From Thermocatellispora tengchongensis (lineage in GTDB: Bacteria > Actinomycetota > Actinomycetes > Streptosporangiales > Streptosporangiaceae), in the NCBI RefSeq assembly GCF_014202315.1, contig NZ_JACHGN010000001.1, positions 581,757-645,756 of the forward strand: 64,000 nt of DNA. The letters run 5' to 3'. The notes below the pieces were generated by a model. The model had not been told where the DNA came from. It did no database searches and worked only from the letters and a program-made list of their open reading frames with translations. A program made the position numbers and the translations under genes. How positions within the stretch are numbered: position 1 is the stretch's first letter; every line of letters starts with the position of its first letter. Of this stretch, positions 51,893-62,455 are shown piece by piece.

Positions 51893-53074
51893 ATGCTGCT
51901 TCTGGTCTTCTCGCTCATGATCATGGTCTTCGGCCTGACCACTGGCGAGTTCGTTATCGCGGGGATCTTGCCGGACGTGGCGCGCGATCTGTCGGTGTCG
52001 ATTCCGGCGGCCGGACTGCTGGTCAGCGCGTACGCCGCCGGCATGATCGTCGGCGGGCCGGTGATCACGACACTGACCGCGCGGCTGCCCCGCCGCCCGC
52101 TCATCGCCGGGCTCATCGTCACCTCGATCGCCGGGAACGCCGCGTCGGCCCTCGCCCCCACCTACCCGATCCTGCTGGCCGCGCGCTTCGTCGCCGGGCT
52201 GGTGGTGGCCACCTTCTTCGCCGTCGCGATCGCCACCGCCGTCTCCACCGCCCTTCCCGGTAAGCAGGGCTCCACGGTGGCGCGGCTGACGCTCGGCATG
52301 AACCTGGGCATCATCGCCGGCACTCCGCTGGGAACCTTCATCGGTCACAACCTCGGCTGGCGGGCGACCTTCGCCGCGATCGCCGTGTTCAGCGCCGCCG
52401 CACTGGTGCTGGTGCTGCGATCCGTCCCCGGTGAGCCCGCGCCTGAGATCGGCTCGTTGCTGGGCGAGCTGCGCGTGTTCACGCGCCGGGACGTCGCGCT
52501 CGCCATCGCCCTGACCGCGGTGGGGAACCTGGGGGTCGTCACCGTCTTCAGCTTCCTGGCGCCGTTGGCCATCGACGTCAGCGGGTTCTCCGACGGGACG
52601 TTGCCGGTACTGCTGCTGGTGTACGGAACCGGCGCGGTCGCCGGCAACTTCCTGGGCGGCCGGCTGGCCGACAAGGCGCTCATGCCCTCGCTGGCCGGCC
52701 TGCTGGCCGTGCTGGCGGGGGTGCTCGCGGTGGGCTGGGCGGTCGGCGGTCACCAGGTGTCCGCCGCCGTGCTGTGGTTCGTGCTCGGTGTCCTGGCGTT
52801 CGCCATCATTCCGGGCATGCAGACCCGCGTGCTGACCACCGCCCAGGCCGCACCCACCCTGGCCGTCGCCGTCAACGCCTCCGGCTTCCAACTCGCCGCC
52901 GCGTTCGCCGGATGGCTCGGCGGACGGCTCATCGACGGCCCGGGACCGCGTTCGATCTACCTGGTCGCCGCCGTCCTCACCGTCGCGGGCCTGCTCATCG
53001 CGCTCTACTCGTTGCGGCGCGACCGCCTCCGTTCCGCCCGCCCGGGGGTCGGGGCGGGCCGTACGGTCAGCTGA
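51893..53074 (+). CDS. MFS transporter (DHA12-like drug efflux)
   Basis: A 393-aa twelve-helix major facilitator from the ATG at 51893, with GGAGGG five bases upstream. The start VFGLTTGEFVIAGILPDVARDLSVS, then GLLVSAYAAGMIVGGPVITTLTARLPRR (motif A region) and GMNLGIIAGTPLGTFIGHNLGWRATF (motif C region), match chloramphenicol/arabinose-type exporters. It is under control of the divergent MarR gene. The last 8 bp overlap the convergent response regulator gene. Confidence 0.9.
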   Translation: MLLLVFSLMIMVFGLTTGEFVIAGILPDVARDLSVSIPAAGLLVSAYAAGMIVGGPVITTLTARLPRRPLIAGLIVTSIAGNAASALAPTYPILLAARFVAGLVVATFFAVAIATAVSTALPGKQGSTVARLTLGMNLGIIAGTPLGTFIGHNLGWRATFAAIAVFSAAALVLVLRSVPGEPAPEIGSLLGELRVFTRRDVALAIALTAVGNLGVVTVFSFLAPLAIDVSGFSDGTLPVLLLVYGTGAVAGNFLGGRLADKALMPSLAGLLAVLAGVLAVGWAVGGHQVSAAVLWFVLGVLAFAIIPGMQTRVLTTAQAAPTLAVAVNASGFQLAAAFAGWLGGRLIDGPGPRSIYLVAAVLTVAGLLIALYSLRRDRLRSARPGVGAGRTVS

Positions 53075-53699
53075 GGGCGTCGAAGCCGGCTCTCAGGTGG
53101 AGGACTCGGTCGGTGAGGTCGGAGAGGGGGCCGGTGAGGGCGGGGTCGTTGGACTTGCGGGCGAGTTCGCGGACCCGGGCGAGTTCGTCCTCTACCGCGG
53201 TGAGGCGGCGGGAGAGTTCGGGGAGGACGGCGGCGGGGGTGGAGGGGGTGCCTTCGGGGAGTTCGGAGGCGAGGCGTTCGCGGAGGAGGGCGGCCTGTTC
53301 GGCGAGGCGGCGGTTCATGTTGTAGAGCTCGACGAAGACCGAGACCTTGGCGCGCAGGACCCAGGGGTCGAAGGGCTTGGTCAGGTAGTCCACGGCGCCG
53401 GCGGCGTAGCCGCGGAAGGCGTAGTCGGGGGCGCTGTCGACCACGGTCAGGAAGATGATCGGGATGTTGCGGGTACGCTCGCGCCGCTTGATGTGGGCCG
53501 CGGTCTCGAAGCCGTCCATGCCGGGCATGCGCACGTCGAGGAGGATGAGCGCGAACTCCGTGCTGAGCAGCGCCTTCAGGGCCTCCTCTCCGGAGCGGGC
53601 GCGCACCGGGGACAGGTCGAGCGAGCTCAGGATCGCCTCAAGGGCGATCAGGTTCTCCTCACGGTCGTCTACGAGGAGGATCTTGGCTCGGTCCGGCAT
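53067..53699 (-). CDS. Response regulator with C-terminal helical region
   Basis: A 210-aa protein. Residues 1-125 form a REC domain: KILLVDDREENL supplies the acidic pocket, LILLDVRMPGMDGFE the phospho-accepting aspartate, FLTV the threonine position and DYLTKPFD the lysine. The C-terminal ~80 residues are helical (RLAEQAALLRERL, SRRLTAVEDELARVRELARKS) without a DNA-binding domain. It follows the hybrid kinase by 3 bp and is presumably its partner. Confidence 0.9.
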   Translation of the reverse strand: MPDRAKILLVDDREENLIALEAILSSLDLSPVRARSGEEALKALLSTEFALILLDVRMPGMDGFETAAHIKRRERTRNIPIIFLTVVDSAPDYAFRGYAAGAVDYLTKPFDPWVLRAKVSVFVELYNMNRRLAEQAALLRERLASELPEGTPSTPAAVLPELSRRLTAVEDELARVRELARKSNDPALTGPLSDLTDRVLHLRAGFDALS

Positions 53700-53702
53700 G
53701 GA

Positions 53703-56700
53703 TCACGACCCTTCCTGTGTCTCGGCGGACGACACCCGGCCCCGCGTGAGCCAGCCACGCAGGCGTTCGAGCAGACGGTCCACGTCAACCGGCTTCGGCA
53801 CGTAGTCGGAGGCGCCGGAGGCGATGCTCTTCTCGCGGTCCCCTCTCATGACCTTAGCCGTCAGCGCGATAATTGGTAGATCCGCGAACTGTGGCATCCG
53901 CCGGATCGCGGAGGTGGTCGCCCAGCCGTCCATCTCCGGCATCATGATGTCCATCAGCACCAGCGCGACGTCCTCGTTGCGTTCGAGCTGCTCGATGCCC
54001 TCGCGGCCGTTCTCGGCGTAGACGACGGTCGAGCCGTGCCGCTCCAGCACGCTGGTCAGCGCGAAGACGTTGCGGATGTCGTCGTCCACGATCAGGATCT
54101 TGGCGCCGACCAGGGGATCTTCGCCGTGCCAGGACTGGATGTCGGCCATGGGGGCGAGCTGCGGCACCGGCAGGTTCTCCGGCAGCTCGATGTCGGGCAG
54201 GACGTCGTCGCCGCTCGGCGTGTACGTCGTGACCGTGTCGGTGCTCGTCACCCGCTGCTGGCCCTGCCGGGCCGCGGCGCCGCCGTCGCGGGCGGCGAGC
54301 GGGCCGGTGTACGACGGGGGCAGGAACAGGGTGAAGATGCTGCCCTTGCCCGGCTCGCTGTCCACGTGGATCTCGCCGCCGAGCAGCCGGGCGATCTCGC
54401 GGCAGATCGACAGGCCGAGGCCGGTGCCGCCGTACTTGCGGCTGGTGGTGCCGTCGGCCTGGCGGAACGCCTCGAAGATGACCTCCAGCTTGTCCGGTGC
54501 GATGCCGATGCCGGTGTCCTCGACCTGGAAGGCGAGGATGCCCTCGGCGCCGCGCAGGGTCTCGTCGTCGAAGACGACGTCGGGCGGCGCGGGCACGACG
54601 CGCATGCGCACCTCGCCCTTGGGGGTGAACTTGACCGCGTTGGACAGCAGGTTGCGCAGCACCTGCTGGAGCCGCTGCTCGTCGGTGCGCAGCTCCTGCG
54701 GCACCGCCGGATCGACCTCGACCGCGAACGCCAGGCCCTTGTCCTGCGCGAGCGGGGAGAAGGTGGCCTCGACGTAGTCGACCAGCTTGGGCAGCGAGAT
54801 CTGCTGCGGGTGGATGTCCATCCGGCCCGCCTCGACCTTGGACAGGTCGAGGATGTCGTTGATGAGCTGGAGCAGCGCCGAGCCCGCGCCGTGGATCGTA
54901 CGGGCGAACTCCACCTGCTGCGGGGTCAGGTTGCCCTCGGAGTTCTCGGTGAGCAGCTTGGCCAGCACGAGCAGGCTGTTCAGCGGGGTGCGCAGCTCGT
55001 GGGACATGTTGGCCAGGAACTCCGACTTGTACCGGGAGGAGACGGCGAGCTGTTCGGCCCGCTCCTCCAGGGTGCGCCGGGCCTGCTCGATCTGGAAGTT
55101 CTGGATCTCGATCGCGCGGTTCTGCTTGGCCAGCAGCGCCGCCTTGTCCTCCAGCTCGGCGTTGGAGCGGCGCAGCTCCTCCTGCTGGCGCTGCAACTCG
55201 TCGGAGCGCTCCTGGAGCTCGCGGGTGAGCCGCTGCGACTCGGTGAGCAGGTCCTCGGTGCGGGAGTTGGCGATGATGGTGTTCATCGAGACGCCGATGG
55301 TCTCGACGAGCTGGGTCAGGAAGTCGAGGTGGATCTGGCTGAACTCGGTGAACGAGGCCAGCTCCAGCACGCCGAGCACCTTGCTCTCGAACAGGATCGG
55401 CAGCACCACGATCTGGGCCGGCCGGGACCTGCTCAGGCCGGTGTCGATGGTGATGTACTCGGCCGGCACCTCGTCCAGGATGATGTGCTTGCCCTCCAGG
55501 GCGGCCTGGCCGACGATGCCCTCGCCCATGCCGAAGTGGGTGCGCGGGCCGGTGCCGGCGCGGATGCCGTAGCCCGCGATCAGGATCAGGTCGTGGTGCG
55601 AGGCGGTGTCCACGCCGTAGAAGGCGCCGTAGCGCGCCGAGACCAGCGGGGTCAGCTCGCTCATGATCAGCTTGGCGACCTCGATCAGGTCGCGGTGGCC
55701 CTGCATGAGCCGGCTGATGCGGGCCAGGTTGGACTTCAGCCAGTCCTGTTCCTCGTTGGCCTTGGTGGTGTCGCGCAGGTTGGACACCATCCGGTTGATG
55801 TTGTCCTTCAGGTCGGCCAGCTCACCCTGGGCGCTGACGGTGATCGTACGGGTGAGGTCGCCCTGCGCCACCGCGCCGGTGACCTCGGCGATGGCGCGCA
55901 CCTGGGTGGTCAGGTTGCCCGCCAGCTCGTTCACGCTCTCGGTGAGCCGCTTCCAGGTGCCCTCGACGCCCTCGACCCGCGCCTGGCCGCCGAGCCGGCC
56001 CTCGGTGCCGACCTCGCGGGCCACTCGGGTGACCTCGTCGGCGAAGGAGCTGAGCTGCTCGACCATGGTGTTCATGGTCGTCTTCAGGGCCAGGATCTCG
56101 CCCTGGGCGTTGACGTCGATCTTGCGGGTGAGGTCGCCGTTGGCGACGGCGGTGGTGACCTCGGCGATGTTGCGGACCTGCGAGGTCAGGTTGCTGGCCA
56201 TGCTGTTGACGTTGTCGGTGAGGTCCTTCCAGACCCCCGAGACGCCGCGGACGCGGGCCTGGCCGCCGAGCTGGCCCTCGGTGCCGACCTCGCGGGCGAC
56301 GCGGGTGACCTCGTCGGCGAAGGAGCTGAGCTGGTCCACCATCGTGTTCATGGTGTCCTTGAGCTGCAGGATCTCGCCCTGGGCGTCGGCGGTGATCTTC
56401 TTGGACAGGTTGCCCTGGGCCACCGCCGTGGCCACGGTGGCGATGGCGCGGACCTGGGTGGTCAGGTTGTTGGCCATCACGTTGACGTTGTCGGTGAGGT
56501 CCTTCCAGACGCCCGACACGCCGCGCACCTGGGCCTGGCCGCCGAGCTGGCCCTCGGTGCCCACCTCGCGGGCCACCCGGCTCACCTCCGAGGCGAAGGA
56601 GCTGAGCTGATCGACCATCGTGTTCATGGTCGTCTTCAGGGCCAGGATCTCGCCCTGCGCGTCAACGTCGATCTTGCGGGTGAGGTCGCCGTTGGCGACC

Positions 56701-57896
56701 GCGGTGGTGACCTCGGCGATGTTGCGGACCTGCGAGGTCAGGTTGTTCGCCATGCTGTTGACGTTGTCGGTGAGGTCCTTCCAGACGCCCGAGACGCCGC
56801 GGACGCGGGCCTGGCCGCCGAGCTGGCCCTCGGTGCCCACTTCGCGGGCGACGCGGGTGACCTCGTCGGCGAAGGAGCTGAGCTGGTCCACCATCGTGTT
56901 CATGGTGTCCTTGAGCTGCAGGATCTCGCCCTGCGCGTCGGCGGTGATCTTCTGCGAGAGGTCGCCCTGGGCCACCGCGGTGGCGACGGTGGCGATGGCG
57001 CGCACCTGTGTGGTCAGGTTGCCCGCCATGAAGTTCACGTTGTCGGTGAGGTCCTTCCAGACGCCGGAGATGCCCTGCACCTGGGCCTGGCCGCCGAGCT
57101 GGCCCTCGGTGCCGACCTCGCGGGCCACTCGGGTGACCTCCTCGGCGAAGGCGGAGAGCTGGTCGACCATGGTGTTCATGGTGGTCTTCAGCTCGAACAG
57201 CTCGCCCACCGCGTCCACGGTGACCTTGCGGCTCAGGTCGCCGCGCGCCACCGCCGTGGTGACCAGCGCGATGTCGCGCACCTGGGCCGAGACGCGGCTG
57301 GACATGGTGTTGACGGCCTCGGTGAGGTCGCGCCAGCTCCCCGACATGCCGCGCAGGTTGGCCCGCCCGCCCAGGCGCCCCTCGGTGCCGGCCTCGCGGG
57401 CCACCCTGGTCACCTCGGAGGTGAACAGGGAGAGCTGGTCCACCATGCCGTTGATCGCCTTGCCCAGCCGGCGCACCTCGCCCCGCGCGGTGCGGTCGAG
57501 GTCGATCCGGCGCGACAGGTCGCCCTTGGCGACGGCGTCGATCACGTCGGCGGCGCCGCTGACCGGGCTCACCAGGGCCTCGATCAGCGCGTTGACCGAA
57601 TCGACGTTCTCGGCCCAGGCCCCGGCGCCGAGGCCGGGGGTCAGCCGTTCGCCGAACCTGCCCTCGCGGACCACCTCGCGCCGGACGCGCTGCAACTCGT
57701 TCGACAGGTGCTCCTGCCGATCGACGATCTGGTTCAGCACGGTCTGCACCTCGCTGAGCACGCCGTCGCGCGTGGCGGGGACGCGGCGGCGGAAGTCGCC
57801 GTCGCGCCACTGCTCCAGCACTTCGAGCAGTGGCTTGAGCTCGGACTCGGTATAACACCGCTCCGAGGGGTCCGACGTGGTGCCGGCGGTGTTCAT
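53703..57896 (-). CDS. Poly-HAMP hybrid histidine kinase (Nik1-like)
   Basis: A 1397-aa soluble-looking sensor kinase with no membrane segment seen. Seven HAMP units in ~92-residue steps occupy ~70-690 ([19 protein letters not shown] and relatives). A GAF domain follows ([32 protein letters not shown]), then a coiled coil, HisKA with [23 protein letters not shown], HATPase_c ([35 protein letters not shown]) and a C-terminal REC ([32 protein letters not shown]). AAGGAGGTCGC precedes the ATG. The architecture resembles fungal group III kinases involved in osmotic stress; the stimulus here is unknown. Confidence 0.93.
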   Translation of the reverse strand: MNTAGTTSDPSERCYTESELKPLLEVLEQWRDGDFRRRVPATRDGVLSEVQTVLNQIVDRQEHLSNELQRVRREVVREGRFGERLTPGLGAGAWAENVDSVNALIEALVSPVSGAADVIDAVAKGDLSRRIDLDRTARGEVRRLGKAINGMVDQLSLFTSEVTRVAREAGTEGRLGGRANLRGMSGSWRDLTEAVNTMSSRVSAQVRDIALVTTAVARGDLSRKVTVDAVGELFELKTTMNTMVDQLSAFAEEVTRVAREVGTEGQLGGQAQVQGISGVWKDLTDNVNFMAGNLTTQVRAIATVATAVAQGDLSQKITADAQGEILQLKDTMNTMVDQLSSFADEVTRVAREVGTEGQLGGQARVRGVSGVWKDLTDNVNSMANNLTSQVRNIAEVTTAVANGDLTRKIDVDAQGEILALKTTMNTMVDQLSSFASEVSRVAREVGTEGQLGGQAQVRGVSGVWKDLTDNVNVMANNLTTQVRAIATVATAVAQGNLSKKITADAQGEILQLKDTMNTMVDQLSSFADEVTRVAREVGTEGQLGGQARVRGVSGVWKDLTDNVNSMASNLTSQVRNIAEVTTAVANGDLTRKIDVNAQGEILALKTTMNTMVEQLSSFADEVTRVAREVGTEGRLGGQARVEGVEGTWKRLTESVNELAGNLTTQVRAIAEVTGAVAQGDLTRTITVSAQGELADLKDNINRMVSNLRDTTKANEEQDWLKSNLARISRLMQGHRDLIEVAKLIMSELTPLVSARYGAFYGVDTASHHDLILIAGYGIRAGTGPRTHFGMGEGIVGQAALEGKHIILDEVPAEYITIDTGLSRSRPAQIVVLPILFESKVLGVLELASFTEFSQIHLDFLTQLVETIGVSMNTIIANSRTEDLLTESQRLTRELQERSDELQRQQEELRRSNAELEDKAALLAKQNRAIEIQNFQIEQARRTLEERAEQLAVSSRYKSEFLANMSHELRTPLNSLLVLAKLLTENSEGNLTPQQVEFARTIHGAGSALLQLINDILDLSKVEAGRMDIHPQQISLPKLVDYVEATFSPLAQDKGLAFAVEVDPAVPQELRTDEQRLQQVLRNLLSNAVKFTPKGEVRMRVVPAPPDVVFDDETLRGAEGILAFQVEDTGIGIAPDKLEVIFEAFRQADGTTSRKYGGTGLGLSICREIARLLGGEIHVDSEPGKGSIFTLFLPPSYTGPLAARDGGAAARQGQQRVTSTDTVTTYTPSGDDVLPDIELPENLPVPQLAPMADIQSWHGEDPLVGAKILIVDDDIRNVFALTSVLERHGSTVVYAENGREGIEQLERNEDVALVLMDIMMPEMDGWATTSAIRRMPQFADLPIIALTAKVMRGDREKSIASGASDYVPKPVDVDRLLERLRGWLTRGRVSSAETQEGS

Positions 57897-58016
57897 GCGA
57901 CCTCCTTCACCCGCGGGTGTGCAGCCGTGAGTGATGCCAGTCTGTCACGATGGGTAGCCTGTAGTCCTGTCCTCGATTTACCCCATGTCAGTGCGAAGTG
58001 TGGTAGGCACTGAACA

Positions 58017-59561
58017 GTGACCGAATCTCACCGCGCCGTGCTCGCCGCGACGTTCGCTCCCGGCGAGGCGGCCGTGCCAGCCGCGAGGCGGTTCACCCGC
58101 GAGGTGATGACCGCGTGGGCCGCTTCTGCAGTGCTGCCCGCGGCCGAGCAGGTCACCGGCGAGATGGTCGCCCAGATCGACGGGGCTCCGTTCGAAGTGG
58201 TGTGGGGGCACCGCGGGCATGCGGTCCAACTTGAGATCCGGCAAAAGGACGTTACCCGAGAGCACGTAAAAGCGCCAAGCGTGCCCGTGGAGGAGTGGGG
58301 TCTCACCTTCTCCGGCGACATGCGCACCCACTGGGTGCGCCTGGCCCTGCCGGGCTCGGCCGAGCAGGTGGCGGCCGAGTGGAGCGAGGAGACCAAGCGC
58401 GGGCCGTACTGGCTGGGGTTCCTGGCCGACGCCAGCGACCTGCTGGCGAGCGCGCTCGACCCCGACCTGGTGCCCGCGATCATCGCCCAGATCGTGGTGC
58501 CCCGCCTGGCCACCTGGTGCGCGGTCTACACCTCCGACGAGGGGCTGGGGCCGCTGCGCCCGGCGTACCTGTGGCACGCCGACGAGGCGCGCATCGACTC
58601 GCTGCGCGAGCAGCTCGCCACGATCCAGATCCCGCCCGCGCAGGGGCCCGGCACGGTCGTGCTCAGCGTGGCCGACTCGCAGGTGCTGGCGGTGCCGCTG
58701 CTGGCCAGGGGGCGCGGGCTGGGCGTGATGTGCCTGGGCCGCACCGACCGGTTCCCCGACGACATCATCCAGTTCGCCGAGGACATCGGCCGCCGCGCCG
58801 CGCTGGCGATGGACAACGCCCGCCTGTACGCCCAGCAGGCCGCGGCCAACCGGGCGCTCCAGCGCAGCCTGCTCCCGCCCGGCGATCCCGACGTGCCCGG
58901 CCTGGACTACGGCGTGGTCTACGAGCCCGCCGGCGAGACCAACGAGGTCGGCGGCGACTTCTACGACCTGTTCGCCTGCGCCGACGGCGCCTGGCGGTTC
59001 GCGATCGGCGACGTGTGCGGCACCGGCCCCGAGGCCGCCGCGGTGACCGGCCTGGCCCGGCACACCCTGCGGCTGCTGGCCCGCGAGGGCCACGGCGTCG
59101 CCGCGGTGCTCGGCCGGCTGAACGAGGCGATCCTGGAGGAGGGCGAGCGGGCCCGGTTCCTGACCCTGCTGCACGGCGAGATCACCCAGACCGCCCACGG
59201 CCTGGATGTGAAGCTGGTGTCGGCCGGCCACCCCGAGGCGCTGCGGCTGCGGCCCAGCGGCGTGGTCGAGGTGGTGGCCACGCCGCAGTCGCTGCTGGGG
59301 GTGTTCCCCGAGGTCTCCTTCGAGGAGGATCTGGTCCGGCTCGACCACGACGACGTGCTGCTCGCGGTCACCGACGGCGTGACCGAGCGCCGCTCGGGCT
59401 CCCGGCTGCTCGACGACGACGGCGGGCTGGCCAAGATCCTGGCCGAGTGCGTGGGCCTGTCGGCCCAGGCCGTGGCCGAGCGCATCCGGCGCCGGGTGCA
59501 GGACTTCGCCCCCGAGCCCAGCGCCGACGACCTGGCGATCCTGGTCCTGCGGGCCGGCTAG
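58017..59561 (+). CDS. SpoIIE-type PP2C phosphatase with GAF domain
   Basis: A 514-aa protein from the GTG at 58017. The N-terminal ~100 residues resemble a degenerate RsbW-like ATPase fold (FAPGEAAVPAARRFTREVMTAWA, GEMVAQI) without its nucleotide-binding motifs. A GAF domain spans ~120-270 and the SpoIIE/PP2C phosphatase ~285-512 (LLPPGDPDVPGLDYGVVYEPA, EVGGDFYDLF with metal aspartates, AIGDVCGTGPEAA, LLAVTDGVTE). Such proteins dephosphorylate anti-anti-sigma factors. It is divergent from the poly-HAMP kinase by 120 bp. Confidence 0.9.
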   Translation: MTESHRAVLAATFAPGEAAVPAARRFTREVMTAWAASAVLPAAEQVTGEMVAQIDGAPFEVVWGHRGHAVQLEIRQKDVTREHVKAPSVPVEEWGLTFSGDMRTHWVRLALPGSAEQVAAEWSEETKRGPYWLGFLADASDLLASALDPDLVPAIIAQIVVPRLATWCAVYTSDEGLGPLRPAYLWHADEARIDSLREQLATIQIPPAQGPGTVVLSVADSQVLAVPLLARGRGLGVMCLGRTDRFPDDIIQFAEDIGRRAALAMDNARLYAQQAAANRALQRSLLPPGDPDVPGLDYGVVYEPAGETNEVGGDFYDLFACADGAWRFAIGDVCGTGPEAAAVTGLARHTLRLLAREGHGVAAVLGRLNEAILEEGERARFLTLLHGEITQTAHGLDVKLVSAGHPEALRLRPSGVVEVVATPQSLLGVFPEVSFEEDLVRLDHDDVLLAVTDGVTERRSGSRLLDDDGGLAKILAECVGLSAQAVAERIRRRVQDFAPEPSADDLAILVLRAG

Positions 59562-59569
59562 GCGGTGCC

Positions 59570-59600
59570 GGGCCGGCCGGAGCCGCCGGGGGCCGGCCTC
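59570..59600. terminator. GC-rich hairpin between convergent genes
   Basis: GGCCGG-type arms around 59570-59580 pair with GCCGGCC near 59592-59600 in the 46-bp gap between the phosphatase and peptidase stops. Confidence 0.45.
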
Positions 59601-59607
59601 GGGCCGG

Positions 59608-61383
59608 TCACGCCATCGGCTTGGGCGTGTTCAGCCGGGAGCGGGCGAAGTCGAGCTGGGCGGCCATCTGGGCGATGCGCTCGGCGGTGACCAGCGAGCC
59701 GTGCCCGGCGTCGAACCGGTAGACCTCGTGGTCGTGGCCGCGCGCGGCCAGCCGGGCGACGTACGCCTCGACCTGCCGGATCGGGCAGCGCGGGTCGTTC
59801 TCGCCGGCCAGGATCAGCACCGGGGCCTCGACCTGGTCCACGTACGTGATCGGCGAGGACGCGGCGTACACGTCGGGCACCTCGGCGGGAGAGCCGCCGA
59901 GCAGGCTGCGGTGGTAGGCGCGCAGGCCCTCGGTCTCCTCCTCGTACGTCGCCGCGTGGTCGGCGATCGGCACGGCCGCGATGCCGGCGGCCCAGATCTT
60001 GGGCTGGGTGCCCAGGGCGAGCAGGGTGAGGAAGCCGCCCCAGGAACCGCCCGCGACCACGAGCCGGTCGGGGTCGGCGATGCCCTGGGCGACGACGTGC
60101 TCGCGCACCGCCGAGACGTCGGCCAGCTCGATGTGGCCGACCTCGCCGTGCAGCGCGTCGCGCCAGGCCGAGCCGTACCCGGTGGAGCCGCGGTAGTTGA
60201 CCCGCACGACCGCGAAGCCGTGGTCCACCCAGGCCGCGACCGGCGGGGAGAAGGAGTCCACGTCCTGCGTGCCCGGCCCGCCGTGCAGCAGGAAGACGGC
60301 CGGGTACGGCGGGCCGCCGCGCTCGGGCCGCGAGACCAGCGCGTGCACCCGGCCGCCGGGGCCCTCGACGTCCAGGTCCTCGACCGGGACCGAGGGCGGG
60401 GAGGACGGGCCGGGCGGGTTGAGCACGATGCCGCCGGTGCTGGAGCGGACCACGGGCGGGTGGGCGGCGCTGGACCAGACGTATTCGACGGTGCCGTCGG
60501 GACGCGCGCCGGCCGCCTCGATGACGCCGTGTGGGGTCTCGATCGGGATCATGTCGCCGGCGCCGAGGTCGTAGCGGTGCAGGCGGGTGCGGCCCCGGGA
60601 GTTGCGCACGATGAGCAGGGCGCGGCCGTCCTCGTACCAGTCGGCGGTGATCTCGCCCTGGTCGCGCAGCCAGACCTCGCGCTGGTCGCCGGTCACCGGG
60701 TCCCAGATCAGCGGCTCGCGCCGGCCGCGCCGCTCGTGCAGCACGAGCAGGCGGCGGTCGCCGGGCACCGGGGCGAAGCGCAGGCCGACGACGCCCTTGC
60801 CGGGCCCGTCGTGCAGGTCGCCGACCGTGGAGCCGTCGGGACGCAGCACGCGCAGCGCCGGGTGCTGGTGGTCGCCGTGCTCGCTGTGCCCGATCGCGAT
60901 CAGCGAGCCGTCCAGGGAGATCGCGGCGACGTGCGCGGACTCGGCGTGCTCGTAGATCACCTTGGTGGACTCGCCGGGGCGCACGAGGTGGACGCGGAAG
61001 CCCTCGCCGGGCGTGGCCATGCCGATGGCCGCCGTGCCCGCGGCGGACAGGGCGATCCCGGCGGGGTGGCCGGGGCCGGGCCCGACGGGCTCGTCCGGGC
61101 CGCCCGCGAACGGCTGGCGCATCCACTGGCCGCGCTCGTCGCCGTCGGTGTCGGCGAACCACCAGATCCAGCGTCCGGTGGGATCGATCGCGCCGTACGC
61201 CGTGCCGTTCCGGCGGTCGGTGACCTGCCGGGAGGTTCCGGAAGTGCGGTCCCAAGCGTAGATTTCCCAGGTTCCGGAAGCGTTGCACCGGTAGACGGCC
61301 TGGCTCGGGGCCTGCCTCGCCCACACGGGCAGCGTCATCCGTGGCGCCCGGAACCTGGCTTGCCAGCGTTCCTCCGCCTTCAT
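59608..61383 (-). CDS. S9 family prolyl oligopeptidase-like serine peptidase
   Basis: A 591-aa cytoplasmic protein from the ATG at 61383, with GGGAGGGG upstream. The N-terminal ~340 residues form a beta-propeller-like region with repeated WD-type strands (IYAWDRTSGTSRQVTDR, GRWIWWFADTDGDE). The C-terminal alpha/beta hydrolase carries VFLLHGGPG, the nucleophile GGSWGGFLTLLALG, GENDPRCPIRQ for the aspartate and DAGHGS for the histidine. It probably cleaves oligopeptides or acyl-peptides. Confidence 0.9.
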   Translation of the reverse strand: MKAEERWQARFRAPRMTLPVWARQAPSQAVYRCNASGTWEIYAWDRTSGTSRQVTDRRNGTAYGAIDPTGRWIWWFADTDGDERGQWMRQPFAGGPDEPVGPGPGHPAGIALSAAGTAAIGMATPGEGFRVHLVRPGESTKVIYEHAESAHVAAISLDGSLIAIGHSEHGDHQHPALRVLRPDGSTVGDLHDGPGKGVVGLRFAPVPGDRRLLVLHERRGRREPLIWDPVTGDQREVWLRDQGEITADWYEDGRALLIVRNSRGRTRLHRYDLGAGDMIPIETPHGVIEAAGARPDGTVEYVWSSAAHPPVVRSSTGGIVLNPPGPSSPPSVPVEDLDVEGPGGRVHALVSRPERGGPPYPAVFLLHGGPGTQDVDSFSPPVAAWVDHGFAVVRVNYRGSTGYGSAWRDALHGEVGHIELADVSAVREHVVAQGIADPDRLVVAGGSWGGFLTLLALGTQPKIWAAGIAAVPIADHAATYEEETEGLRAYHRSLLGGSPAEVPDVYAASSPITYVDQVEAPVLILAGENDPRCPIRQVEAYVARLAARGHDHEVYRFDAGHGSLVTAERIAQMAAQLDFARSRLNTPKPMA

Positions 61384-61481
61384 ATGGCGCGTCCCCTCCC
61401 TCGGGTCCGCATCGCGCACGTGCGACTGCGCGCGAGAGGACCCAACGCTCGCCCGGCTACGGGTTCGGCGGGTTGCCGTCC

Positions 61482-61512
61482 AGTATCTCGCGTTGGGGCG
61501 GGAAATGTTCAA
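61482..61512 (-). promoter_or_regulatory. Promoter candidate for the S9 peptidase
   Basis: On the minus strand TTGAAC (61512-61507) and GATACT (61487-61482) are 19 bp apart, about 100 bp upstream of the start codon in an AT-richer stretch. Confidence 0.35.
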
Positions 61513-61588
61513 GGAATGTGTCGGATTTTGGGACTAATGGCCACTTCAGTAACACCTGTCCCGCAGGCCAGTCAAGGAATCCGCTTGA

Positions 61589-62431
61589 TCAACGCGCCGG
61601 TTCGAAGGTAGACATGCGGAACGCCGCCGTCACCGCGAGGGGGGTCGCGAGGGCCCCGATCCGCTCCCGCAGCGCCGCCGGGTCGGCGTGCCACGCGCTC
61701 GGTCCCATCGCCACGACGGCCTCGATCGCCTCGGGGCCGAGGTCGAGCCCGAACCGTACCACCCGCCGATCCGTCTCGGCGAACCCGCCCCCGCTCAGGC
61801 TGCGCTCCACCCGCCGCTCCTTGTCCTCGTCCACCGACAGCAGGCCGAGCATCCCGACGAGCGGACGCAGGTGGTCCGGCTCCGGCGTGACCACGACGAG
61901 CACGCCGCCCGGCCGCAGCACCCGGGCGAACTCCGGGCCGTTGCGCGGCGCGAACACGTTCAGCACGACGTCCACGGCGGCGTCGGCGACCGGCAGGGGC
62001 CGCCAGATGTCGGCCACGACCGCGCCCACGCGCGGATGGGCGCGTGCCGCGCGTTTGACGGCGTGCTTGGACACGTCGAGCGCGATCCCGCGGGCCTCGG
62101 CGGGCAGGGCGCGGGCCAGGTAGTAGCCGGTGCCGGCGCCGGCGTCCAGCACGGCCCCGCCCGGGGGCAGCGCGGCGCGTACGGTCCGGGCCAGCGTGTC
62201 CGCGAGCGGCGCGTAGTGTCCGGCCCGCAGGAACGCGTCGCGGGCGGCGACCATGGCCGGGCTGTCGGCCGTGCCCGGCGAGCCCGCGCCCGCCAGCAGG
62301 CTGACGTACCCCTGCCGCGCCACGTCGAAGGCGTGGCCCGCGCCGCAGCGCAGCGCACCCGCGCCCGGCGTCAGCGCCCCGCCGCACACCGGGCAGGCCA
62401 GCAGGTCCACGACATCGTCCAGCACGGGCAC
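61589..62431 (-). CDS. RlmA/TlrB-like 23S rRNA guanine-N1 methyltransferase
   Basis: A 280-aa protein from the GTG at 62431. An N-terminal zinc site is formed by C13, C16, C29 and H33 (ACPVCGGAL, RCGAGHAFDVARQGYVSLL), typical of RlmA. The SAM fold follows: AVLDAGAGTGYYLARAL as motif I, ALDVSKHAVKRAA, then VVLNVFAPRNGPEFARVL. Family members methylate G745 (RlmA-I) or G748 (RlmA-II/TlrB, tylosin resistance) in 23S rRNA helix 35; which one cannot be read from the sequence. It lies 24 bp after the Rho paralogue on the same strand. Confidence 0.87.
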   Translation of the reverse strand: MPVLDDVVDLLACPVCGGALTPGAGALRCGAGHAFDVARQGYVSLLAGAGSPGTADSPAMVAARDAFLRAGHYAPLADTLARTVRAALPPGGAVLDAGAGTGYYLARALPAEARGIALDVSKHAVKRAARAHPRVGAVVADIWRPLPVADAAVDVVLNVFAPRNGPEFARVLRPGGVLVVVTPEPDHLRPLVGMLGLLSVDEDKERRVERSLSGGGFAETDRRVVRFGLDLGPEAIEAVVAMGPSAWHADPAALRERIGALATPLAVTAAFRMSTFEPAR

Positions 62432-62455
62432 CAGGCTAGAGCCAGGCGGGGGAGG

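Noticed and set aside
54036-58013. A 1325-codon plus-strand ORF
   Set aside because: It is exactly antisense to the poly-HAMP kinase. Its repetitive Leu/Gly/His/Asp product mirrors the HAMP repeats, a high-GC artefact.
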